A stretch of 14,627 nucleotides of DNA from Candidatus Pygmaiobacter gallistercoris (GTDB lineage Bacteria > Bacillota > Clostridia > Oscillospirales > Ruminococcaceae): positions 1 to 14,627 of the forward strand of contig DXIA01000031.1 in assembly GCA_019113125.1 (NCBI GenBank), written 5' to 3'. Positions 5,751-13,039 of the stretch are shown piece after piece. Position 1 is the stretch's first letter. Each line of letters starts with the position of its first letter. Made by a program: the position numbers and the translations under genes. The notes below the pieces were generated by a model, which worked only from the letters and a program-made list of their open reading frames with translations, did no database searches and was not told where the DNA came from.

Positions 5751-7523
5751 CTGAGCGAAATGGAAAACACGGCGGCGGTTCGCCGGGGCGGCAGCGTCTG
5801 GCGGTCGAACAGCAGCTTTGGACCCTTTCGGCGAAGGTTGTTTCGGCTGAGAACCTTTTTGGGCAATTTTTTCTATCATGTCGGCAGCGAGGCGGAGTAC
5901 CAGCTTGTCCGCACAGGACGTCTGCTGCGGCAGCTGGGACGTCTGCTGCTGCGTCTGCTGCGGCTGATCTTTGCCCCGGTGGAGGGCGGTGTCGCCCGTG
6001 CTGCAAAAGAGGTGCGCAGGGATCTGGGGGCTCCGGTTCGGCGGGTGCACAGCGGCTTTTCCCACATCCGTGAACTGGTAGCGGACGAGCGGAAAAACGG
6101 TGCGGGCCACGCAGCCGCAATGGCACTGCGCTATCTTGCCAGCGGGGTGCGCCGTTATGCCTATCTGGGAAAGGATCTGCTCTACTACCTGTTGCCGCTT
6201 GCGGCGGGTGCGGTTTTTGTGCTGACGGTGGTCCGGGTGCTCGGCAGTCAGTTTGTGCTGCGGGTGGAGTACAACGATAAGGTGATGGGCTATGTCAATC
6301 AGGAGATGGTTTACGATGAGGCGATCCGGATTGTCCAGAACCAGATCGTCTATACCGGTCACGACCAGGAGTGGAAGATTCAGCCCAGCTTTTCGCTGAC
6401 AATGGCGGAGGATCGGCAGCTTGCGGACAGCCAGATGCTGGTCGACGCGATCCTGCAGAATTCCGGCGCCGAGATCGTCGAGGCGGTCGGCATCTATGTC
6501 GACGACCGGTTTTATGGCGCGACGACCGAGATCGACCAGTTCGAGCAGGCGATCGAGAGCCTGAAGGAGCCCTACGCGGCGATGTATCCCGGTGCCGAGA
6601 TCGGATTTGTCCAGAACCTCGAGCTGCGGGAGGGGGTCTATCTGACCGAGAGCATTGAGCCGTATCAACAGCTGGAATCGCTGCTCCACCAGCAGGTGCA
6701 GGGCCAGCGAAACTATACGGTGCAGGCGGGGGACACGCCGTACACCATTGCGGGGGCAAACGACATCACCCTCGCCGATCTCTACGCCCTCAATCCCCAG
6801 CTGGAAAATGGAAACTATCTGGTGTCCGGCATGAATCTCGTCATCGGCCAGGCAGTGCCGTTTTTACAGGTCAAAGCGGTGGTCACCAGTGTGGAGCAGC
6901 AGCCGATTGCCTATGAGATCCGGACCGAATACACCAGCAATCTCACCTTCGGCGCGCAGAAGGTGGTGCAGCAGGGGGTCGAGGGACAGCAGAACGTCAC
7001 CTATGAGACCACCTATATCGACGGACAAGCTGTGTCAAAGGTACAGGTGGGAGACCCGGTTGTACTCAGCGAGCCGGTGCCGGAGGTGCGGCAGATGGGA
7101 ATCTACCGCGCGGCGGACGGCACCATCATCAAGCCGGGCAACGGCATTATGATGTTCCCCATCGCCTACTCCGGCTACAAGGGTATGAGCCGCGGCTACA
7201 GCGGCCCACTGCTGCCGGCGCACAACGGTCTCGATCTGACCGGTTACGTCGGCACCCCGATCTATGCGGCTCAGAGCGGCATCGTGGTCAAGGCGGTCCG
7301 CAGCAACACCGGCTACGGTGTGCATGTTGAGATCGATCATGGCGGCGGCATCCACACCCTCTATGGCCACTGCAAGGCGCTTGCAGTTTCGGTCGGTCAG
7401 GTGGTGGAGCAGGGGGATGTGATCGCCTATCTCGGTTCGACCGGCTGGTCCACCGGCCCGCACTGTCATTTTGAGGTCATTGTCAATGGGGTCCGGCGGG
7501 ATCCGATGAACTATCTCGGCTGA
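5751..7523 (+). CDS. Membrane-anchored LysM-G5-M23 peptidoglycan endopeptidase (first paralogue)
   Basis: A 590-residue protein if started at CTG 5751 (587 from ATG 5760). A basic cytoplasmic part of about 140 residues comes first, then one membrane segment (about 145-164, LLPLAAGAVFVLTVVRVLG). Outside the cell follow an uncharacterised region (about 170-315), a LysM peptidoglycan-binding domain (about 321-364, YTVQAGDTPYTIA), a G5 domain (about 380-445) and an M23/LytM metallopeptidase. The peptidase has the zinc ligands His491 and Asp495 (HNGLD) and His573, with catalytic His540 (LYGHC) and His571 (HCHFE), so it should be active and cut peptide cross-links in the wall. It has its own promoter. 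The next gene is a full-length paralogue 171 bases downstream. Start choice: see the ribosome-site entry; a GTG at 5703 is possible but has only a weak site. Confidence 0.9.
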   Translation: MSEMENTAAVRRGGSVWRSNSSFGPFRRRLFRLRTFLGNFFYHVGSEAEYQLVRTGRLLRQLGRLLLRLLRLIFAPVEGGVARAAKEVRRDLGAPVRRVHSGFSHIRELVADERKNGAGHAAAMALRYLASGVRRYAYLGKDLLYYLLPLAAGAVFVLTVVRVLGSQFVLRVEYNDKVMGYVNQEMVYDEAIRIVQNQIVYTGHDQEWKIQPSFSLTMAEDRQLADSQMLVDAILQNSGAEIVEAVGIYVDDRFYGATTEIDQFEQAIESLKEPYAAMYPGAEIGFVQNLELREGVYLTESIEPYQQLESLLHQQVQGQRNYTVQAGDTPYTIAGANDITLADLYALNPQLENGNYLVSGMNLVIGQAVPFLQVKAVVTSVEQQPIAYEIRTEYTSNLTFGAQKVVQQGVEGQQNVTYETTYIDGQAVSKVQVGDPVVLSEPVPEVRQMGIYRAADGTIIKPGNGIMMFPIAYSGYKGMSRGYSGPLLPAHNGLDLTGYVGTPIYAAQSGIVVKAVRSNTGYGVHVEIDHGGGIHTLYGHCKALAVSVGQVVEQGDVIAYLGSTGWSTGPHCHFEVIVNGVRRDPMNYLG

Positions 7524-7530
7524 TTGAATA

Positions 7531-7568
7531 GGGGCAAAGGATGAAAGTTTTGTTAACGCCCTTGCCCT
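7531..7568 (+). repeat. Inverted repeat over the -35 box of the second M23 gene
   Basis: GGGGCAAAGG (7531-7540) pairs with CCCTTGCCCT (7559-7568) with one mismatch and one G-T pair, around an 18-base loop. It has no T-tract, so it is a poor terminator for the first M23 gene; its right arm contains the -35 hexamer of the next promoter, so it could be an operator. Confidence 0.4.
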
Positions 7569-7590
7569 GAAGGGGAAAATCAGATATAAT
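7562..7590 (+). promoter_or_regulatory. Promoter of the second M23 peptidase gene
   Basis: TTGCCC (7562-7567), a 17-base spacer and a perfect TATAAT (7585-7590), giving a leader of about 97 bases. Confidence 0.8.
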
Positions 7591-7610
7591 AAAAAGGCGA
7601 AAAAACAAGA

Positions 7611-7657
7611 GTGCGGGCGACAGTCCGTTTCCGGATGGAGACGGACTGTGCCCGCGC
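7611..7657 (+). promoter_or_regulatory. Strong leader stem-loop of the second M23 gene
   Basis: Bases 7611-7628 pair with 7641-7657 in a 17-bp stem with a single bulged G (7619), one G-T pair and a 12-base loop. The core is ACAGTCCGT/ACGGACTGT on top of GCGGGC/GCCCGC. No T-tract follows, and the ribosome site (AGGAGG at 7681-7686) lies 23 bases downstream. It falls in the untranslated leader. Confidence 0.7.
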
Positions 7658-7694
7658 TGTGTTGTCGGGAAAAACAGGAAAGGAGGCGCGGCAG

Positions 7695-9434
7695 ATGGCA
7701 CAGAATACGGCGATTCACCCCGGCGGGCCGGATCTCGAAATCCGGCTGCGGCTGGTCAGAGGCCGGCTGGGCAGGCTGTTTTATCAGGTTGGAGAGACGG
7801 CGGAATACCAGACCCTGCGCGTGCTGCGCACCTCGAAAGAGCTGATTCAATTTCTGGGACGGCTCACCCATCGGCTGGTTCACCCGCTCTTTGCGACAGT
7901 TGCTGCCGGGCTGCGGGAATTGGGTGAGGATCTTACCGCTCCGTTCCGGCGGGCGCGGATGGGGTTTTCCCATATCCGGGAGCTGGTCGCAGATGAGTGC
8001 GCCAATGGGTTGGGTCATGCGGCGGCACTCGCGGCAAAATATCTCGTCAGCGGGGTGCATCGCTATGCCTATCTGGGCAAAAATCTGCTCTACTATCTGC
8101 TGCCGCTTGCGGCCGGCGGGGTCTTTGTCTTTACCGTTCACACCCTGCTGAGTGCTGATTACGCGCTCGCGGTCGAGTGCGGCGGGACGGTGGTCGGCTA
8201 TGTCGAGCAGGAATCGGTCTATGAGGATGCGGCGCGGATGGTCGAGAGCCAGATCGTCTATACCGGCAATGAGCAGAAATGGTCGCTTGATCCGACCTTT
8301 ACCCTCTCGATGGTCCATCCGGGAGAGGTCTCGGACACCCAGCAGCTGGTGGACACGATCCTGCAAAACTCCGGTGAGGAGATCATCGAGGCGACCGGGC
8401 TGTATGTCGACGACACCTTCTATGGCGCAACCACCGACGGCGAGGCGCTCCGCGCTGCGGTTGAGGCGATCAAGGCCCCCTATGTTGAACAGTATCCCAA
8501 TGCGGAGATCCAGTTTGTACAGGATGTTCAGCTGCGGGATGGGCTGTACCTCAACGAGAGCGTCGAGGATTTCAGCGCACTGCAGAATCTCTTCTCCCAG
8601 CCGGTGGCGGGACAGAAAAACTACACGGTACAGGAGGGGGATACCCCCTGGACCATTGCACTGGCCAACAATATCACGGTGGATCAGCTGTACGCCCTCA
8701 ATCCCCAGCTGGACAACGGCAACTACATGGTGTCGGGCATGAGTCTGGTCATCAGTCAGTCGGTGCCCTTCCTGCGGGTGCAGGCAGTACAGACCGAGGT
8801 GGTGCAGTCGACGATTCCGTATGAGACCATCACCACCGAGGACAATACCATCCGGGCGGGACAGACCAAGGTCACCCAGAAGGGGGTCGAGGGATTGCAG
8901 GAGACCACCTATCAGGTCACCTACATCGACGGCCAGGAGGCGAGCCGGGTACAGGTCGGTGAGTCGGTAGTACTCAGTGAGCCGGTGGACGAGCTGGTCT
9001 CGAAAGGCACCTATGTCTCGACCGAGGGGCTCAACCGGGTCCCGACCGGCAGCGGCACGATGATCTTCCCGATCGGCAGTGGATTCACCTATATGAGCCG
9101 CGGTTTCTGGGGCGTTTATTCCCATAATGGTCTCGATCTCTGCGCCGCCTATGGCACTCCGATCTTTGCGGCCCAGAGCGGTGTGGTGGTCTATGCCGGT
9201 CAGACGGCAGGCGGCTACGGCATTCATGTCCAGATCAACCATGGTGGCGGGGTGCAGACCCTCTACGGCCACTGCAGCGCTCTTGCGGTCAGTGTCGGAC
9301 AGTATGTCACCCAGGGTCAGGTGATCGCTTATGTGGGTTCGACCGGAAACTCGACCGGCAATCACTGCCATTTTGAGGTGATTGTCAACGGCACCAGAGT
9401 CGATCCGTCGCCCTACATCAATTATTATGGCTAA
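7695..9434 (+). CDS. Membrane-anchored LysM-G5-M23 peptidoglycan endopeptidase (second paralogue)
   Basis: A 579-residue tandem paralogue of the preceding gene with the same layout: basic cytoplasmic region (about 1-130), one membrane segment (about 132-152, LLYYLLPLAAGGVFVFTVHT), an uncharacterised outer region, LysM (about 309-353, YTVQEGDTPWTIALANNIT), G5 (about 372-435) and M23 peptidase. Zinc ligands His477, Asp481 and His559 and catalytic His526 and His557 are all present. The ATG has a strong AGGAGG site 8 bases upstream. The cytoplasmic part keeps a clear block shared with the paralogue (GFSHIRELVADE, then YLGK-x-LLYYLLPLAAG). It has its own promoter and leader hairpin and ends at a strong terminator, so the two copies can be regulated separately. 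LysM should hold it to the wall; peptide cross-link hydrolysis is inferred from the family. Confidence 0.93.
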   Translation: MAQNTAIHPGGPDLEIRLRLVRGRLGRLFYQVGETAEYQTLRVLRTSKELIQFLGRLTHRLVHPLFATVAAGLRELGEDLTAPFRRARMGFSHIRELVADECANGLGHAAALAAKYLVSGVHRYAYLGKNLLYYLLPLAAGGVFVFTVHTLLSADYALAVECGGTVVGYVEQESVYEDAARMVESQIVYTGNEQKWSLDPTFTLSMVHPGEVSDTQQLVDTILQNSGEEIIEATGLYVDDTFYGATTDGEALRAAVEAIKAPYVEQYPNAEIQFVQDVQLRDGLYLNESVEDFSALQNLFSQPVAGQKNYTVQEGDTPWTIALANNITVDQLYALNPQLDNGNYMVSGMSLVISQSVPFLRVQAVQTEVVQSTIPYETITTEDNTIRAGQTKVTQKGVEGLQETTYQVTYIDGQEASRVQVGESVVLSEPVDELVSKGTYVSTEGLNRVPTGSGTMIFPIGSGFTYMSRGFWGVYSHNGLDLCAAYGTPIFAAQSGVVVYAGQTAGGYGIHVQINHGGGVQTLYGHCSALAVSVGQYVTQGQVIAYVGSTGNSTGNHCHFEVIVNGTRVDPSPYINYYG

Positions 9435-9436
9435 AT

Positions 9437-9470
9437 AAAAACAGGAGGCCGATGGGTCTCCTGTTTTTTT
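9437..9470 (+). terminator. Rho-independent terminator after the second M23 gene
   Basis: AAAAACAGGAG pairs with CTCCTGTTTTT around a 10-base loop, followed by further T bases, starting two bases after the stop codon. Confidence 0.9.
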
Positions 9471-9535
9471 GCGACAAACAGGGCATCCTGTAAGGTGCGG
9501 GGCAGGAGAAAGTCATTTTCTCATGAATTTGTTAC

Positions 9536-9564
9536 TTTTCATCAGCCGGTAAAGGTGATATAAT
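9536..9564 (+). promoter_or_regulatory. Promoter of murA, with extended -10
   Basis: TTTTCA (9536-9541), a 17-base spacer and TATAAT (9559-9564) preceded by TGA, which makes an extended -10 (TGnTATAAT). The transcription start would be near 9571 and the leader about 60 bases. Confidence 0.75.
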
Positions 9565-9631
9565 AGTACAGGCTCTATAACAGAGAGCAAAAAAACGAGG
9601 AATCCTGCCTGAAAAAGGGGAGTTTACGATA

Positions 9632-10915
9632 TTGAAAAAGTTTGTGGTGCATGGCGGCAAGCCGCTGGTCGGAGAGGTTACCGTCAGCGGAGCGAAGAAT
9701 GCGGCCGTGGCGATTTTGCCTGCGACCATTCTGGCCTGTGGCAAGTGTGTGATTGAAAACCTGCCGAATATCAGCGATGTGGCGACCTCGGTGCAGATCC
9801 TGCACGCGATGGGCGCCTCGATCCGGATGATCAATAAATCTACCCTCGAGATCGACACCTCGCATATCGTCGCGACCGAGGTGCCGGCCGAGATGAGCCG
9901 GCAGATGCGGGCGTCCTATTATTTTCTCGGCGCACTGCTGGGCCGGTTTGACTGCGGTTGTGTCGCCATGCCCGGCGGCTGTGATCTCGGTCCGCGCCCG
10001 ATCGATCAGCATCTGAAGGCGTTTGCTGCGCTCGGTGCCGAGTTCCGGGTGGAATACGGCACCATCCAGGTGGAGTCCGAGGGGCTGCACGGCGAACATA
10101 TCTTCTTTGACACCGTCTCGGTCGGCGCGACCATCAACGCGATGCTCGCCGCGGTCAAGGCGGAGGGAATGACTATCCTCGAGAACGTCGCGAAGGAGCC
10201 GCATATCGTCGATGTTGCGAACTTCCTCAACACGATGGGCGCAGATGTCCGGGGCGCCGGCACCGACGTCATCAAGATCCGTGGGGTCAAGGAGATGCAT
10301 GGGTGTACCTACTCGATCATCCCCGACCAAATCGAGGCGGGCAGCTATATGGTGGCCGCGGCGGTGACCCGGGGCAATGTGCTGATCCGGAACGTCATCC
10401 CCAAACATCTTGAGCCGATCACCGCAAAACTTGAGCGTGCGGGGGCGACGGTGGAGGAGTATGACGACGCGGTGCGGGTCTACTGTGTGGGAGATATCGA
10501 GCCACTGAACATCAAAACGATGCCACATCCCGGCTTTCCGACGGATATGCAGCCGCTGATGGCGGTGCTGCTCAGCACCGCAAAGGGGACCTCGATCATT
10601 ACCGAGGGAATCTGGGACAACCGGTTCCGGTATGTGGATGAGCTGACCCGGATGGGCGCAAACATCCAGGTCGACGGCCGGGTCGCGGTGATCGAGGGGG
10701 TCCCTGCGCTGCAGCCGGCCCCGGTGCGGGCGACCGATCTGCGTGCGGGTGCGGCACTGGTGGTTGCAGCGCTGGCTGCGGACGGCACCTCCGAGATCGA
10801 GGAGATCAGCCACATCGAGCGCGGCTATGAGGACCTCGTGGGCAAGCTGCGCGGTCTCGGTGCCGACATCAAACGGGTTGAGGTGCCGGATGCTCAGCTG
10901 CGTCAGGCGCTGTGA
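9632..10915 (+). CDS. murA: UDP-N-acetylglucosamine 1-carboxyvinyltransferase
   Basis: MurA transfers enolpyruvate from PEP to UDP-GlcNAc, the first committed step of peptidoglycan precursor synthesis in the cytoplasm, and is the target of fosfomycin. The 427-residue length is typical. Seen: SGAKNAAV with Lys22, the loop MPGGCDLGPRPIDQHLKAF with catalytic Cys117 (the residue fosfomycin alkylates; Asp in its place gives resistance, so this enzyme is expected to be sensitive), SVGATINAM, KEPHIVDVANFLNTMGA, and PGFPTDMQPLMAVLLS with WDNRFRYVDEL near the C-terminus. Many Firmicutes have two MurA copies; which of the two this is cannot be decided here. The start is TTG at 9632 with AAGGGGAG 9 bases upstream. 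It follows the two wall hydrolases but has its own promoter. Confidence 0.97.
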   Translation: MKKFVVHGGKPLVGEVTVSGAKNAAVAILPATILACGKCVIENLPNISDVATSVQILHAMGASIRMINKSTLEIDTSHIVATEVPAEMSRQMRASYYFLGALLGRFDCGCVAMPGGCDLGPRPIDQHLKAFAALGAEFRVEYGTIQVESEGLHGEHIFFDTVSVGATINAMLAAVKAEGMTILENVAKEPHIVDVANFLNTMGADVRGAGTDVIKIRGVKEMHGCTYSIIPDQIEAGSYMVAAAVTRGNVLIRNVIPKHLEPITAKLERAGATVEEYDDAVRVYCVGDIEPLNIKTMPHPGFPTDMQPLMAVLLSTAKGTSIITEGIWDNRFRYVDELTRMGANIQVDGRVAVIEGVPALQPAPVRATDLRAGAALVVAALAADGTSEIEEISHIERGYEDLVGKLRGLGADIKRVEVPDAQLRQAL

Positions 10916-10940
10916 GCGGTGGATGATAAAATGGATTCAG

Positions 10941-10967
10941 AGGGCTGTCTCCTGTGAGACGGCCCTT
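10941..10967 (+). terminator. Hairpin after murA, weak or leaky terminator
   Basis: AGGGCTGTCTC pairs with GAGACGGCCCT (one G-T pair) around the loop CTGT, but only three T bases follow. Some transcription may continue into the next gene, for which I see no clear promoter. Confidence 0.6.
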
Positions 10968-11024
10968 TGCCGGTATTGGGACAAACAGGGCGTGTCCTTT
11001 CAAATTTGAAACTGGAGTTTACTT

Positions 11025-11813
11025 ATGGCAACCTTTCTCTCACTCTATTCCGGCTCCTCCGGCAACTGTGCGCTGATGGGGGAGAATGGCCGGTACCTCT
11101 GTGTCGACATGGGCAAAAGCTGCCGCGCTGCGGTGCGGGCGATGACCGAGGTCGGTCTCTCGCCCGAGCAGCTCGCCGGTATCCTCATCACCCATGAACA
11201 TTCCGACCACGTCAGCGGGCTGAAGGTCTTTCTCAAACGCTGGCAGCTGCCGGTCTATGGCAGCGAGGCGACCCTCGCCTATCTGGCAGACCACGACATG
11301 GTGCCCCCGACCGCCCAGCTGCAGATTCTGCAGGACGGACAGGAGATCGCCGGCTTTTCGGTGCGCTCCTTCCACACCAGCCACGATGCTGTGGACTGCC
11401 GGGGGTATCGGGTCAGCTTTGATTCCGGAAGAACCCTCGCGATGGCGACCGACCTCGGGCAGATTACCGACGAGGTGATGGAGGGCCTCTCGGGGGCGGA
11501 TCTGGTGGTGCTCGAGGCAAACTACGATCCGGATCGGCTCAAATTCGGTCCCTATCCCTACTACCTCAAGAGCAGAATTGCCTCCCCGCGGGGTCATCTG
11601 TGCAACCGGGACGCCGGGGACACGCTGGCAGAGTTGCTGCGCTCGGGCTGTGAGCGGTTTGCGCTCTGCCATCTCAGTCAGGAGAACAACACCCCGCAGC
11701 TGGCGCTGCAGGCGGCCACCGAGAGCTTTCTTGCGGCCGGGGCACTGCCGGGTCAGGATGGATTGCTGCAGGTGCTTCACCGCAGCGAGGTCAGCCCGGC
11801 GATCCAATTCTGA
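11025..11813 (+). CDS. walJ: Metallo-beta-lactamase-fold hydrolase, YycJ/WalJ type
   Basis: A 262-residue cytoplasmic metallo-beta-lactamase-fold protein, the usual length for YycJ/WalJ. Early SLYSGSSGNC is typical of this group, followed by the metal-binding THEHSDH (His57, His59, Asp61, His62), FHTSHDA (His117/His120), ATDLG (Asp143), EANYDPDRLKFGPYPYYLKSRI and RGHLCN (His191), and a C-terminal CHLSQENN. YycJ proteins have been linked to nuclease activity and, in Bacillus, sit in the walRK wall-control operon; no walRK genes are here. In Bacillus rlmH is also near walJ, and here it follows directly after 22 bases, so the pairing appears conserved. The start ATG has CTGGAG upstream. Confidence 0.88.
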   Translation: MATFLSLYSGSSGNCALMGENGRYLCVDMGKSCRAAVRAMTEVGLSPEQLAGILITHEHSDHVSGLKVFLKRWQLPVYGSEATLAYLADHDMVPPTAQLQILQDGQEIAGFSVRSFHTSHDAVDCRGYRVSFDSGRTLAMATDLGQITDEVMEGLSGADLVVLEANYDPDRLKFGPYPYYLKSRIASPRGHLCNRDAGDTLAELLRSGCERFALCHLSQENNTPQLALQAATESFLAAGALPGQDGLLQVLHRSEVSPAIQF

Positions 11814-11835
11814 GCGGGCCGGGGAGGAAAACAGG

Positions 11836-12321
11836 ATGCAAAAAATCACCTTGATCTGTGTCGGAAAACTCGGGCAGGAATTTCTGCAGAAGGGCTGTGC
11901 CGAGTACGCAAAGCGGCTGAGCAGTTTTTGTGATCTGCGGATCATCGAGCTGCAGGAGGAGCTGATCCGGGAAAAGGCGGCGGGGGAGGCCCTGATCGCC
12001 CGTGCGCTCGAGAAGGAGGGGGAAAAGATCTTCGCTGCGGTGCCCAAGGGTGCGGCGCTGGTGGCTCTCTGCATCGAGGGCAAACAGATTTCCAGCGAAG
12101 AGCTGGCCGACTTTTTGCGGGAGAGGGCGGGCTCCGGCCACGCCGATCTCGCATTTGTGATCGGCTCTTCCCATGGGCTCGCGCCGGCGGTCAAGCAGCG
12201 GGCGCAGCTGCGGCTCTCGATGAGCCGGATGACCTTTCCACACCAGCTGGCGCGGCTGATGCTGCTCGAGCAGATCTACCGCGCGGCCTCGATCAACGCG
12301 GGAACCAGATATCACAAATAG
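11836..12321 (+). CDS. rlmH: 23S rRNA (pseudouridine1915-N3)-methyltransferase
   Basis: RlmH is a small SPOUT-fold enzyme that uses S-adenosylmethionine to methylate pseudouridine 1915 in helix 69 of 23S rRNA, on assembled ribosomes. The 161-residue length fits (159 in Bacillus). The N-terminal MQKITLICVGKL is typical, FVIGSSHGL forms the cofactor knot, and LSMSRMTFPHQLARLMLLEQIYRA is the family signature. The C-terminus reads GTRYHK, where most members have GEPYHK or GTPYHK, so a conserved Pro appears as Arg; the terminal His-Lys is kept. GGGGAGG lies upstream of the ATG. It sits 22 bases after the YycJ-type gene and 15 bases before the next gene, suggesting one transcript. Confidence 0.95.
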   Translation: MQKITLICVGKLGQEFLQKGCAEYAKRLSSFCDLRIIELQEELIREKAAGEALIARALEKEGEKIFAAVPKGAALVALCIEGKQISSEELADFLRERAGSGHADLAFVIGSSHGLAPAVKQRAQLRLSMSRMTFPHQLARLMLLEQIYRAASINAGTRYHK

Positions 12322-12336
12322 ATGGGGGAATGCGGG

Positions 12337-13005
12337 ATGGAGCAAAGATGCAGTCCGCTGTGCAACCGGCTGCACAACCGGCAGCTGAAACTGGGACAAC
12401 AGGCGCTGCCCAGAGAGCGGGGCGTGGAACTCGCCTGTGATGAAACGGGGATGATTGTCAGCCAGCGCCCGCTCGGCGCCTACCGGATGGGAGTTGTCGG
12501 CTCCGACCGATCGGGCTGCGGCTGGATCGCCTGCTACAATGCACTGCGGCTGCTGGGGGAGAATCCGGGCGCCGACGAGGTAATCCGCGCGCTCGAGCCT
12601 GCCTTTGCACTGCGGGGCCGGTTTGGCACCTTTGCGGCGGCGCTGCCGTTCTTCTTTCTCCGCAGAGGTTTTCGAGTTGCGGTCAGCACGACCCCCTGGG
12701 GCATCGCACGGCTGGCTCCGGGCGCCGATGCAAATATCCTGTACTATCTGCGCCGGCCGCGGGAGGGAAAACTCAGCGGTCATTTTGTCGCGTTTAGCGG
12801 CATGGTGAGTCGGGATGCAGCAGGGGAGCCGGTCTACCGGTTCTACAATTCCCTCTCTGCGTCGATCGGCCTGCGCCGGCCGCCTGCGGGACGGCGCGGC
12901 CCCTGCTTTTGCGCCGGGGGGCGGCGGGGGGATCGGCGAACCCTAAGGGCGCTGCTTGCCCCGGAAGAGCCGGTTTTTGCGCTGGTACTCAGTCTTTGGA
13001 GATAG
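12337..13005 (+). CDS. Uncharacterised protein with papain-like Cys/His/Asn pattern
   Basis: A 222-residue protein without signal peptide or clear membrane helix. I do not recognise a named family with certainty. It shows a layout like C39/papain-type cysteine peptidases: Cys61 in RSGCGWIACYNALRLLG at the start of a helix, His149 in SGHFVAFSG, and Asn171 in YRFYNSL, in the right order for a catalytic triad. Between them are a short hydrophobic segment (FFFLRRGFRVAV) and ILYYLRR. This is inference from pattern only. The 180-205 stretch is very rich in Arg, Pro and Gly and is coded by G-runs, so a compensated frameshift or sequencing error there is possible. I chose ATG 12337 (GGGGGA 7 bases upstream) over 12322, which has no ribosome site. 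It is embedded between rlmH and comM, likely co-transcribed. Confidence 0.65.
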   Translation: MEQRCSPLCNRLHNRQLKLGQQALPRERGVELACDETGMIVSQRPLGAYRMGVVGSDRSGCGWIACYNALRLLGENPGADEVIRALEPAFALRGRFGTFAAALPFFFLRRGFRVAVSTTPWGIARLAPGADANILYYLRRPREGKLSGHFVAFSGMVSRDAAGEPVYRFYNSLSASIGLRRPPAGRRGPCFCAGGRRGDRRTLRALLAPEEPVFALVLSLWR

Positions 13006-13039
13006 GATCGGATCAGGTTAGCTTTGAGGAGGGTTGCGG

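Noticed and set aside
7035..9371. A 778-codon open frame on the minus strand across the M23 genes
   Set aside because: It is a shadow of the codon bias of the two M23 genes and even spans the intergenic promoter and leader hairpin. A similar antisense frame over the first copy (5646-6689) arises from the same bias.
9575..10813. A long minus-strand frame across murA
   Set aside because: Antisense to a certain gene with catalytic motifs; no ribosome site or family features.
11791..12783. A minus-strand frame across rlmH and the following gene
   Set aside because: Antisense shadow of two adjacent genes; rlmH is certain from its motifs.
12875..12955. A frameshift in the Arg/Gly-rich tail of the cysteine-peptidase-like protein
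   Set aside because: The frame recovers a natural-looking end (LRALLAPEEPVFALVLSLWR) and ends just before the comM ribosome site, so I kept one frame; the G-runs still deserve a read check.
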